Positions 45,834-54,090 of a stretch of 64,000 nt of DNA are shown here, in pieces; the stretch's first letter is position 1, and each line of letters begins with the position of its first letter. The DNA is from an uncultured Clostridia bacterium. Its GTDB lineage: Bacteria > Bacillota > Clostridia > UMGS1810. The stretch lies in assembly GCA_934500875.1 (NCBI GenBank), contig CAKSTL010000006.1, forward strand, positions 62,001 through 126,000, given 5' to 3'. Under the pieces are notes generated by a model that ran no database searches, had not been told where the DNA came from, and worked only from the letters and a program-made list of their open reading frames with translations. The position numbers were made by a program, and so were the translations under genes.

Positions 45834-47912
45834 ATGCAAAAAATCAACAGCGCATATGTAAGCTACGGCGAGTATTTTCTGGATTACAACACAAAAACGT
45901 TCGAGCTTAAAATCGGATGCGGCAAAAAATGTATCACCGCACGCATAGAGAGCAATATATTTGAAAATTACAAAAAATGCGACATCAAATACAAGCTTAA
46001 AAACACAAAAAACACAAAAACGGTTGTTTACAAAAACGGCGAAACAAGCCTTACGCTTACGTTTGAGGCGAGCGTAAGGGGGATATCGGTAAAACGTGTC
46101 GGCGAAGAAGCGAAAATTTACGGAATATTTGATTTTGACAATGTTTCGGATGTAATTTCTGTAAGGATGTCGAAAAATTTGCCTGTTTTCCGCTGCTCAT
46201 ACGGCTTGGGTGCGGCAAAATGCGACAATGCGGTTTTTGACAAAAACACCGATACCGCATATGTTGCGGAGGGCTGCACATTAGGATTTGACAGCGAAAA
46301 AAACGCTTACACAATTTTTTGCGATACGCAGTTAAAATTCAGGGTTGAAAAAGACGTTTATGCAAACAAGTATCACATAAAATACGCAAAGATAAGCAAA
46401 AACAACACCTTCAAAAAAGATTTGCCCGTGGGCTGGATGACGTGGTATGCGGTGAAATTTAACGCAGGCGAAAAAACGGTTTTGGAAAATGCGCTCTTTC
46501 AGAAAGAGCATTTAAAGGATTTCGGCGCAAACACCGTCTGGGTGGACTGGGAATGGTATCACAAGGGCTTTGACGCAGACAGCGTGCGCTCCGACGGTGT
46601 GGATACGTTTAATCCCGACAAAGAAAAATATCCGAACGGGCTTAGGTATGTTTCGGATAAAATAAGGGAAATGGGATTTATTCCGTCGCTTTGGATAGGC
46701 CCTACGAACGAAACGTTTGAAACCGATTATTTAAAGGAAAATCCCGAAGTTCTGCTTGCAAAGGAGCAAAGCTGGGTGGGTACTTATTTTTATGATATTA
46801 CGCACCCGAAGTTTTTGGAGGATTTTCTTCCCAAGGCACTTTCAAAGGTGGATGAGTGGGGCTATGATGCGGTAAAGTTTGACACTTTGCCGATTTGTGC
46901 ACAGCGGTGCGAGGAGTATCACGAGCGCCTTTACAACAGCGAAATTACAACATATGAGGCATATCGGAATATGATTGCGAAAACACGTGAAATTCTCGGA
47001 GACGACCGCTATATTCTGTCGTGCTCGGGCGATAAAAGGAGCGACGTTTTGTGGGCGGCGGATATGTTTGACGCAGCACGCATAGGTCTTGACATTTTCA
47101 AGTGGGAGGAATTTTTGAAAAACTGCGTTTACCGAACAATGGAGTTTTATCCTCTGCACAACGTAGTGCTTTTAAACGACCCCGACAACGTTGTTGTTCG
47201 CAGCGAGTTCAACACGTTAAATCAGGCAATTTCACGTGCTACCTTTGTTTCGCTTCTCGGTATGCCCGTAACGTTCGGCGACGCATTCTGCGACCTGGAC
47301 GAAAAACGTATTGACATATTAAAACGAATAATTCCGCCGCTCGATATATCGCCAAAGGACATTTCGGCACGCATTGACAAACGTGATGTGTGCGTGACAA
47401 ACCTTTTTGTAAACAGAAAATTTGAAAATTACAATGTTGTGAGCGTGTTTAACACAACCGATAAAAAGTGCGAATACACGCTCGATTTTGAAAACGAGCT
47501 TGAGCTTGGCGGCGGAAAATATCATATTTACGATTTTTGGGACGATAAATATTTGGGTACAGCAAGAGAAAAAATATCGCTTTCGCTTGACGGGTGCGAA
47601 ACAAAGCTTCTTTCGGTAAGGCAAAAAAAGGATGTTCCGCAGATTATCAGCACAAACAGGCACATCACCCAGGGTGCGCAGGAAATTGAGGATATGTATT
47701 TTGATAAAAACACGCTTTTTGTAAGGGCAAGGCTTGTAAAAAACGACAAATACAAAATGGCGGTTTATATTCCGGACGGATTTAAGATATCCGATTGCGG
47801 CACTCTCAAATGCGAGGCCGACAAAAAGTGCAAAAATGTAAAATATTTTTGGATTGTCCCCGGCAAAACCGGCTTGTTTGAATTTAAAATTAAATTTCAG
47901 AAAAATTTATAA
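45834..47912 (+). CDS. Alpha-galactosidase-like glycosidase (GH36/clan D)
   Basis: 692 residues, no signal peptide. The N-terminal ~200 residues are beta-sandwich. The TIM barrel has VWVDWEWYHKGFD, the nucleophile motif YDAVKFDTLP (Asp350), a CSGDKRSDVLWAAD segment and a candidate acid/base Asp420 in ARIGLDIFKWE. The C-terminal ~150 residues are beta. Clan D enzymes hydrolyse alpha-galactosides or alpha-N-acetylgalactosaminides with retention. Likely cytoplasmic, trimming imported oligosaccharides. Last gene before a strong terminator. Confidence 0.8.
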   Translation: MQKINSAYVSYGEYFLDYNTKTFELKIGCGKKCITARIESNIFENYKKCDIKYKLKNTKNTKTVVYKNGETSLTLTFEASVRGISVKRVGEEAKIYGIFDFDNVSDVISVRMSKNLPVFRCSYGLGAAKCDNAVFDKNTDTAYVAEGCTLGFDSEKNAYTIFCDTQLKFRVEKDVYANKYHIKYAKISKNNTFKKDLPVGWMTWYAVKFNAGEKTVLENALFQKEHLKDFGANTVWVDWEWYHKGFDADSVRSDGVDTFNPDKEKYPNGLRYVSDKIREMGFIPSLWIGPTNETFETDYLKENPEVLLAKEQSWVGTYFYDITHPKFLEDFLPKALSKVDEWGYDAVKFDTLPICAQRCEEYHERLYNSEITTYEAYRNMIAKTREILGDDRYILSCSGDKRSDVLWAADMFDAARIGLDIFKWEEFLKNCVYRTMEFYPLHNVVLLNDPDNVVVRSEFNTLNQAISRATFVSLLGMPVTFGDAFCDLDEKRIDILKRIIPPLDISPKDISARIDKRDVCVTNLFVNRKFENYNVVSVFNTTDKKCEYTLDFENELELGGGKYHIYDFWDDKYLGTAREKISLSLDGCETKLLSVRQKKDVPQIISTNRHITQGAQEIEDMYFDKNTLFVRARLVKNDKYKMAVYIPDGFKISDCGTLKCEADKKCKNVKYFWIVPGKTGLFEFKIKFQKNL

Positions 47913-47917
47913 AAGAC

Positions 47918-47954
47918 GTGTGCGCTCCCTTTATAAGGGCGCACACTCTTTTTT
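47918..47954 (+). terminator. Intrinsic terminator of the polysaccharide locus
   Basis: GTGTGCGC (47918-47925) pairs with GCGCACAC (47939-47946), with an inner CCTT/AAGG stem. TCTTTTTT follows. It lies just after the stop at 47912. Confidence 0.85.
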
Positions 47955-47981
47955 CGCTACCCGGCTCTTTTTTGTGCGGCT

Positions 47982-48599
47982 GCGGCGGCAAAATTTGCAA
48001 AAACGGCTGAAAAGCTCGGCTATGACGCAGTTTCGGCTGTTGCGCCGTTTTACTATAAATTCTCTTTTGCCGAAATAAAGAAGTATTACTACGACATTGC
48101 CGAAAGCGTTGATTTGCCGATGCTTATATACAATTTTCCGAATTTTTCGGGTGTGAATTTAACATATAACAATATCGGCGAATTTTTGTGCAGCGATAAG
48201 TTTATGGGCGTAAAACATACGTCAAACGATTATTTTTCAATGGAGAGGTTCAAAAGCGAATATCCGGACAAGGTTATCTATAACGGCTTTGACGAAATGT
48301 TTCTTGCCGGAATTTCTATGGGCGCAGACGGCGGAATAGGTAGCACGTATAATTTTATGGCGGAAAAATTTATTAAAATGCAAAGCCTTTTTGCGGACGG
48401 AAAAATTTCTGAGGCGCAAAAAATTCAGGCTGACGTAAACAAAATAGTAGCGGCTCTTGTAAAGGTTGGCGTTATGCAGGGCGAAAAGGCGGTGCTTTGC
48501 GAAATGGGTCTTGATTTCGGCATAGCAAGGGCGCCGTTTAAAGACTGCTCAAAAGAAGAAAAGAGCGCTCTTATCAAAACCGTTATGCCGCTGCTGTAG
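47982..48599 (+). pseudogene. 5'-truncated dapA/nanA-family lyase
   Basis: About 205 residues of a dihydrodipicolinate synthase/N-acetylneuraminate lyase-type aldolase. It begins mid-protein at AKFAKTAEKLGYDAV and runs through APFYYKF, MLIYNFPNFSGV, the Schiff-base lysine in FMGVKHTSND and the IGSTYNF loop to a normal C terminus. The first ~95 residues, including the start, are missing. No ribosome site or ATG precedes the homologous part, and the upstream sequence is the terminator of the previous gene. The remaining frame has no stop or frameshift, so the loss looks recent. Confidence 0.8.
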
Positions 48600-48692
48600 T
48601 TTAAAACGCTTTAAAAACAAATTTTGGTTTGCCGATATAAAAAACAGTTTATTAAAAAACCAAAAACGGCATATAAGGAAAAAAACATATTG

Positions 48693-48721
48693 TTGACCGT
48701 GTGCGCATTTCGGTTTACAAT
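48693..48721 (+). promoter_or_regulatory. Promoter of the CE2-like esterase gene
   Basis: TTGACC (48693-48698), a 17-base spacer and TACAAT (48716-48721), about 35 bases before ATG 48757. Confidence 0.7.
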
Positions 48722-48756
48722 AAGTATATACCACAAAAAAAGAGAGGGCGGACGCT

Positions 48757-50490
48757 ATGAAACGAAAAGCATTGTTTGCGGCAGTTATATTTTGTATTTT
48801 TACATTTTTCGGTATTTCGTCTTTTGCAGAGTGCGAAAAAAATCTTGACAGCGTAAGGTTTATAGGCAGAAGTGTGATAACCGGTTCAAAAACCGAGTTC
48901 AACTGGCCTATGTCGGGAGTTGAATTTGAGTTTGACGGGCAAAGCGCATATGTTTACGTTGCCGAATGCACAAAAACCTCATATATAAATGCATCTGTTG
49001 ACGGAAGCGACACGGCGCAGAGAATTGAAGTTTCGCTTTGCGGCTGGGTTAAGGTTGCAGACAATCTTTCACCCGGCAGCCATACCGTGAAGGTTACACG
49101 TTCGAGCGAGGCGGCAAACGGACTTTTGGCATTTTCTAAGGTTAAGACTGACGGAGAGTACATAAAGCCCACGCAGGCAAAGGCGAGAAAAATTGAATTC
49201 ATCGGCGATTCGTATACCGTCGGATACGGAAATCTTGAATACGGCAAGGATTCAAACTCAAAAACCGCAGCAAATACCGATACGTGGCGTTCGTATGCAG
49301 GTTATGCGTCGAGGCTTCTTGACGCCGACGCAAATATTGTTGCGGTGTCGGGCAAAGGCGTTTGTATGAATTATATTTCGCCGACGTCAACATCTGTTCT
49401 GACAAGTCAGAATATGACCGAGCAATATAAATATGCAAATCCGCTTTTTTCGGGAGCGGCAAAAGAAAACTGGAATTTTGAATCGTATGTTCCCAATGTT
49501 GTGGTTGTGTTTCTCGGCACAAACGATTACAGCGGAACAAATCCGAGAGGAAACAATCCGCAGTATTTTTACGAGCAGTACAAAAACCTTTTAAATACAG
49601 TCCGTTCAAAATATCCCGACGCACACATTTTTTGCTGTGCAAAACCGTCCGGCTCATACGGCGATTATGTGAAAAAAGCGGCTGACGATATGGGCGGCAA
49701 ATGTCACTTTGTAACGCTGACCTCTTTCAAGGCTTCGGGAGTGCACTCACACCCGTATTACACCGAGGCGGAGGAAATGGCAAAAGAGCTTGCCGAAAAG
49801 ATTAATGCGGCGGATGAGGTTTTTGACATATGGCAGGAGGGAAAAACTTTAAATGATAAGTTTATTCTCGATACCGCAAGCAAAAACGTGTATGTAAAAG
49901 GAAGCTCGGGTGCCGAAAACGAAGGCGAATATGTGACGCTTCTTCTTGTAAAAAAGGGTGCGGCCGCAGGTAATATTTCGCTCTCGGACGTTGCGTATAT
50001 AGACGAAACCGCGACGGATAAAAACGGTGAATACAGCTTTTTGTTTCCGTTTGAAGGCGATATTTCAAACTACAAGGTGATGATAAACAAAAACGGAAAA
50101 AATATAAGCGATGGCGTAACCGAAGTAAATTCGGTTTATGACGCAGTATCGGTAAAACTTGGCATATCAAGCGACCTTGCACTTGAAAACGGCGAAAATT
50201 TAAGCGATATTGCAACTGTTCCGTCAAAGGTGATGGCGTCGTTTGAAATAGACAATTATTTTAAAGATTATTCGGGCAAATACACCGCCGTGGTTGCATT
50301 TTATGATGAATCGGGACGGCTTGTTGACACTTACGTTGAAGCGGAAAAGGAATTTAACAAAGACGTTGCGGACAGCACCGTTTGGTATGACGTTCCCGAA
50401 ACGGCGAAAACTGCAAAGGCATTTTTGTGGACAACCATTTATCAGTCTATGCCGCTTTGCAGTGCCGAAAACATTTCTTTTGTAAAATAA
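48757..50490 (+). CDS. Secreted CE2-like carbohydrate esterase
   Basis: 577 residues. A signal peptide of ~24 residues ends SSFAEC. A beta-sandwich spans ~27-135, followed by an SGNH domain with GDSYTVGYG (Ser152), VVVFLGTNDYSG (block III) and GVHSHPYY (catalytic His). This arrangement fits CE2 acetylesterases, which remove acetyl groups from polysaccharides. The C-terminal ~200 residues include a module ending TAKAFLWTTIYQSMPL, shared with the 26573-27706 protein. It has its own promoter downstream of the locus terminator and the pseudogene, so it is an independent unit serving the same purpose. Confidence 0.85.
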   Translation: MKRKALFAAVIFCIFTFFGISSFAECEKNLDSVRFIGRSVITGSKTEFNWPMSGVEFEFDGQSAYVYVAECTKTSYINASVDGSDTAQRIEVSLCGWVKVADNLSPGSHTVKVTRSSEAANGLLAFSKVKTDGEYIKPTQAKARKIEFIGDSYTVGYGNLEYGKDSNSKTAANTDTWRSYAGYASRLLDADANIVAVSGKGVCMNYISPTSTSVLTSQNMTEQYKYANPLFSGAAKENWNFESYVPNVVVVFLGTNDYSGTNPRGNNPQYFYEQYKNLLNTVRSKYPDAHIFCCAKPSGSYGDYVKKAADDMGGKCHFVTLTSFKASGVHSHPYYTEAEEMAKELAEKINAADEVFDIWQEGKTLNDKFILDTASKNVYVKGSSGAENEGEYVTLLLVKKGAAAGNISLSDVAYIDETATDKNGEYSFLFPFEGDISNYKVMINKNGKNISDGVTEVNSVYDAVSVKLGISSDLALENGENLSDIATVPSKVMASFEIDNYFKDYSGKYTAVVAFYDESGRLVDTYVEAEKEFNKDVADSTVWYDVPETAKTAKAFLWTTIYQSMPLCSAENISFVK

Positions 50491-50505
50491 AATAAAGCGC
50501 AACAA

Positions 50506-50540
50506 AATCCCCAAGCCGTAATAAGACTTGGGGATTATAT
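50506..50540. terminator. Bidirectional terminator between convergent genes
   Basis: AATCCCCAAG (50506-50515) pairs with CTTGGGGATT (50527-50536). An ATATTTT tail follows on the + strand and TTTTGTT on the - strand. It serves the esterase gene and the convergent maturase gene. Confidence 0.7.
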
Positions 50541-50649
50541 TTTCAAAAAAGCTTTTTTATTGTTTATTCATCTTCTTGAGGGACTTTCAAGCGCAGCTTT
50601 TACAGCCTCAGCCGCAAATGCGGTGAATGTTCGGTCGGTGCTGCGGATT

Positions 50650-52017
50650 TTACGCTTTTAATGCCTTATCAACCTGCATCATAATTGCACATTCCATACG
50701 TTTTTTAAACAGCTTGCAGCCGTAATCATAAACGCCGAGAATATCGCCCGTTGCGTGGTAAGCATTTGCTGCGCATCCGCCCGAGCAATACAGTTTTGCC
50801 CAGCAATCGGCACATTCGGGACGTGAATAAACATTGCATTTTTTAAACTTTTCACGCATTTTTGTATTTGTCACACCGTCATAAATATTGCCCATACTGT
50901 ATTTTTCGTCGCCGACAAACTGATGGCACGGATAAAGCTCGCCCCATGGCGTAACCGCAAGATACTCCGTTCCCGAGCCGCAGCCCGAAATACGCTTGTA
51001 AATGCACGGCCCGTGCGACAAATCAATCATATAGTGATAAAACGTAAATCCTCTGTTTTCGCTGTCACGCTTAAGCATTTCTTTTGCAAGAATTTCATAC
51101 TGCTCAAAAAGAACGGGCAAATCTTCTTCGGTCAGCGCATATTCTTCATTCGGCGCACACACAACCGGCTCCATACTAAGCTCTTTGAAGCCAAGGTCTG
51201 CCATATGAAAAATATCGTTTGTAAAATCGGTGTTTTTATGGGTGAACGTACCTCTTATATAGTAGCTTTTGTCGCCTCTTTTTTTGACAAAATCCAAAAA
51301 TTTGGGTACAATCAAATCATAGCTGCCGCGGCCGTTATAATCTTTTCTTAATCTGTCGTGAACTTCTTTTCTGCCGTCGAGGCTCAAAACAACGTTATTC
51401 ATTTCACGGTTGCAAAAATCTATAACGTCATCATCAATCAGAACGCCGTTTGTGGTAAGCGTAAAGCGAAAGTTTTTGTTATGCTCTTTTTCAATGCTTC
51501 TTGCGTAGGCAACGATTTTTTTCACAACGTCAAAATTCATAAGCGGTTCGCCGCCGAAAAAGTCAACCTCAAGATTTTTGCGGTTTTTTGAATTTTCAAC
51601 AAGAAAATCAATCGCACGCTTTCCAACCTCAAAGCTCATAAGCGCACGCTCGCCCTGATACTTGCCCTGTGCGGCAAAGCAATAACTGCAATTTAAGTTG
51701 CAGGTGTGGGCAATGTGCAGGCAAAGCGCCTTTATATCGTTGTTTTTGTTTTTCAAAACATCCGCTTTATCGGCATAGATATCGGGCGAAAAAAGTTTTC
51801 CGCCAATTTTCAGCGCCGTTATGTCGTCATAGCATTTTTCGGCGTCGTGCATAGTGACGTCTTTGTATTTTCCGCATATTTTTTTTGCGATATTTTCTTT
51901 ATTCTCCGTTTCATACATTGAAATAATATCGTATGCAACATCATCCACAGCGTGAACGGCTCCGCTGTAGGTATCTATAACAATGTTATGACCGTTTAGC
52001 TTATATTGGTGAATCAT
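50650..52017 (-). CDS. scfB: SCIFF-peptide radical SAM maturase
   Basis: 455 residues. Residues ~1-80 form a peptide-recognition-like domain. The radical SAM cluster motif CNLNCSYC supplies Cys106, Cys110 and Cys113. The C-terminal SPASM region has GSGTEYLAVTPWGELYPCHQF, then CADCWAKLYCSGGC and a final CKLF for auxiliary Fe-S clusters. SCIFF maturases (CteB/ScfB) use S-adenosylmethionine to form Cys thioether links in their precursor peptide. That precursor is encoded immediately upstream. A terminator lies between the two genes, so maturase is probably made at a lower level than its substrate. Confidence 0.93.
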   Translation of the reverse strand: MIHQYKLNGHNIVIDTYSGAVHAVDDVAYDIISMYETENKENIAKKICGKYKDVTMHDAEKCYDDITALKIGGKLFSPDIYADKADVLKNKNNDIKALCLHIAHTCNLNCSYCFAAQGKYQGERALMSFEVGKRAIDFLVENSKNRKNLEVDFFGGEPLMNFDVVKKIVAYARSIEKEHNKNFRFTLTTNGVLIDDDVIDFCNREMNNVVLSLDGRKEVHDRLRKDYNGRGSYDLIVPKFLDFVKKRGDKSYYIRGTFTHKNTDFTNDIFHMADLGFKELSMEPVVCAPNEEYALTEEDLPVLFEQYEILAKEMLKRDSENRGFTFYHYMIDLSHGPCIYKRISGCGSGTEYLAVTPWGELYPCHQFVGDEKYSMGNIYDGVTNTKMREKFKKCNVYSRPECADCWAKLYCSGGCAANAYHATGDILGVYDYGCKLFKKRMECAIMMQVDKALKA

Positions 52018-52032
52018 ATGTTAACCTCACAT

Positions 52033-52056
52033 TAAAAAGCCGGCTTGTCAGCCGGC
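52033..52056 (-). terminator. Terminator between SCIFF precursor and maturase genes
   Basis: On the minus strand GCCGGCT, a four-base loop, AGCCGGC and then TTTTT (plus-strand A-run 52034-52038). Partial read-through would give more precursor than maturase. Confidence 0.75.
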
Positions 52057-52080
52057 AGTTTTGCAATTTACGAATTTAAA

Positions 52081-52341
52081 TCATTTATTTTCACATTCCT
52101 GGTTTGCAACGCCGCACGAGGTTTTGCAAGCCGACTGGCACGAAGTCTGGCACTCGCCGCAGCCGCCCTCGCAGTTTGAAAGGTTTCTTGTGTTGAGTGT
52201 GAAAATTCTTGTGTTTTCACATTCCTGGTTTGCAACGCCGCACGAGGTTTTGCAAGCCGACTGGCACGAAGTCTGGCACTCGCCGCAGCCGCCCTCGCAG
52301 TTTGAAAGGTTTCTTGTATTGAGAGTAATAATTCTATTCAT
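52081..52341 (-). CDS. scfA: Tandem-duplicated SCIFF ranthipeptide precursor
   Basis: 86 residues from ATG 52341 (AAAGGAGAT upstream). It consists of two 42-residue SCIFF units fused in frame. Each has the leader-like TLNTRNLS and the core CGECQTSCQSACKTSC followed by a final QEC. Ordinary SCIFF peptides have one such unit of ~45 residues with six cysteines. Here each unit has seven, at 15, 19, 22, 26, 30, 34 and 41, repeated at 57-83. The linker is only ENTR, and no second start or stop separates the copies. The peptide is the substrate of the adjacent radical SAM enzyme, which should install thioether crosslinks. Confidence 0.92.
   Translation of the reverse strand: MNRIITLNTRNLSNCEGGCGECQTSCQSACKTSCGVANQECENTRIFTLNTRNLSNCEGGCGECQTSCQSACKTSCGVANQECENK
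52088..52340 (-). repeat. 126-bp tandem repeat within scfA
   Basis: Bases 52088-52191 and 52214-52317 are identical (104 bases, offset 126). The flanking parts of each unit differ at several positions. Such identity, including third codon positions, points to recent duplication or ongoing recombination between units. Confidence 0.95.
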
Positions 52342-52344
52342 AAA

Positions 52345-52425
52345 AATCTCCTTTGCCGCCGCCATACGCCGGCATAAATATGGTTTAAAATTTCTCTTAT
52401 CCGTATGGCAAAAAAGTGATAAGAG
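52345..52425 (-). promoter_or_regulatory. Structured leader RNA, copy B (before scfA)
   Basis: On the minus strand: CTCTTATC (52425-52418), a 16-base loop ending GCCATACG (52409-52402), then GATAAGAG (52401-52394). After a 25-base spacer, CGTATGGC (52368-52361) pairs with the loop over eight bases. GGCGGCGG follows, and the Shine-Dalgarno GGAG (52351-52348) comes 7 bases before ATG. Relative to copy A, two base pairs of the second stem have changed on both strands, from C-G to A-T and from G-C to A-T. The transcript also has two upstream hairpins (GCATCAGA/TCTGATGC near 52479-52505, and TTAAC/GTTAA near 52431-52459). Confidence 0.7.
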
Positions 52426-52522
52426 GAAAAATTAACAAAAAAGCTGTTTTTTCGTTAATTTTCTTTCGGCTAAGCATCAGAAAGCTGAAACATCTGATGC
52501 CTAATCATAATTTTACCAATAT

Positions 52523-52551
52523 ATTATACCTTTTTTTTGCGGTATTGTCAA
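52523..52551 (-). promoter_or_regulatory. Consensus sigma-A promoter of scfA
   Basis: On the minus strand TTGACA (52551-52546), a 17-base spacer and TATAAT (52528-52523): a perfect consensus match. The predicted transcript has a ~175-base leader that contains copy B of the structured RNA. Confidence 0.88.
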
Positions 52552-52556
52552 GATTT

Positions 52557-53966
52557 TTAGTATATAATGTGAATATTTTCGCCGCCCGGCGAAAGACTGC
52601 CCGTTAAAGATATGTCGTTTTTTGCATATACGCTCATTATTTTAAGTATTTCGGGCGTAATTTTTTCTCCCGGAATAAGAATTGGTATGCCGGGGGGATA
52701 CGCAAAAACGTATTCTGCCGATATTTTGTTTTCGGCTTCTTTATATTTTGCCTTGCAAAAACTGTGTTTTTGAGCGTCAAACGGTGTCATTTCACATTCA
52801 AATTTTTCGGGATACAAAAATAGTTCCGGATTATCCTGCCTTTTAAGTGTTTTATCAATTTTGACAAGTGCGTCCGACAGAAGCTTAAGGCTTTCTTTAT
52901 CATCTCCCGACCCGGTCATTGCCACGGCATAGCGTGCGGACGCCATTTCACATTCAATGTTATATTCGTTTCGCAAAATATCCGCAAGATTTTTGCCCGT
53001 AATATTGGTTTTGTGCGTTAAAATAACGATTTTTGACTTGTCAAATGCAAAACAGGGAAGAGTTTTTGCCGACATAATTTCAAGATTTTCCAAATCTTTT
53101 ACAGAACTGCAAAAATAATTAAGTCCTTCCTCCCAAGCCTTAAAAAAACCGTCCTTTTTTTCGCAGAGCGTGCGCACGAGCAAATCCTGCGAGGCAAGAA
53201 AAAGATAGGATGGGCTTGTGGTTTGAAAAACCGAAAGATTTTCTTTAAGCTTATTTATGTTTATCCTGTCGGTGCAAACGTGCACAATTGCCGTCTGCGT
53301 AAGGCTTGAAAGCGTTTTGTGAAGGCTTTGGACGACGATATCGGCACCGCTTTTTACTGCGCCTTTGCAAAAGGAGGCAAACGAAAGATGTGCGCCGTGA
53401 GCTTCGTCAACGAGCAGGGTCATATTGAATTGGTGCGCAGTTTTGCTTATTTTTTCAATGTTGCTTATAACGCCCTCATATGTGGGGGAGGTTATAATAA
53501 CAAGCTTTGCCTCGGGGTGGGCTTTGCAGGCGTTTTCCACCGTTTCGGAAGAAATTTCGCCGCAAATTCCCGTTTTTTTGTCATATGCGGGGTTTACAAA
53601 CTTAACGTTTGCGCCGATAAGCCGCAGTGCGTTGTATACCGATTTGTGCAAATTCCGTGCGCAGATAACCGTATCGCCGAAATTTATGCACGAAAAAACC
53701 GCCGCAAGTATGCCGCCGCTCGAGCCGTTTACAAGATAGAACGATTTTTTTGCGCCCCACACCTTTGCGGCAAGGCTCATAGAATTTTTTATAATTCCGT
53801 TCGGGTTATGAAGATTGTCAAAGCCTTCAATTTCGGTTATGTCGAACGCACTGCCGAGAAGGTTAAGATTTGGGATTGAAGCGTTTTTTCTTTTATGACC
53901 CGGCATATGAAACGGTATTTTTTTGTTCTCTTTAAGACGCTCAAACAGCGATTTTTCGTTATCCAC
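52557..53966 (-). CDS. Orn/Lys/Arg decarboxylase, PLP-dependent
   Basis: 469 residues, the short form of the family without the N-terminal wing domain. N terminus PFHMPGHKRK is diagnostic. PLP-site motifs are VDEAHGAHLSF (Asp contacting the cofactor) and SLHKTLSSLTQ with the Schiff-base lysine. C-terminal YPPGIPILIPGE is conserved. It makes cadaverine, putrescine or agmatine from the amino acid; which one cannot be read from sequence. It ends just before the scfA promoter, with the same orientation, but is a separate unit. Confidence 0.9.
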   Translation of the reverse strand: MDNEKSLFERLKENKKIPFHMPGHKRKNASIPNLNLLGSAFDITEIEGFDNLHNPNGIIKNSMSLAAKVWGAKKSFYLVNGSSGGILAAVFSCINFGDTVICARNLHKSVYNALRLIGANVKFVNPAYDKKTGICGEISSETVENACKAHPEAKLVIITSPTYEGVISNIEKISKTAHQFNMTLLVDEAHGAHLSFASFCKGAVKSGADIVVQSLHKTLSSLTQTAIVHVCTDRININKLKENLSVFQTTSPSYLFLASQDLLVRTLCEKKDGFFKAWEEGLNYFCSSVKDLENLEIMSAKTLPCFAFDKSKIVILTHKTNITGKNLADILRNEYNIECEMASARYAVAMTGSGDDKESLKLLSDALVKIDKTLKRQDNPELFLYPEKFECEMTPFDAQKHSFCKAKYKEAENKISAEYVFAYPPGIPILIPGEKITPEILKIMSVYAKNDISLTGSLSPGGENIHIIY

Positions 53967-54090
53967 CTTTATTCCTCCGTTAAGGCGATGTAGGGGAAGA
54001 CCTCCTATGCCCTTGCAATTTTACAGCCTTCCACACCTTTTTTAACTTTAAGGAAGGTTTTATTTTTCTGTTAAAGAAAGGGACGGCTTT

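Noticed and set aside
52088..52340. CRISPR-like or intergenic tandem repeat
   Set aside because: Only two units, and they encode in-frame SCIFF peptide units.
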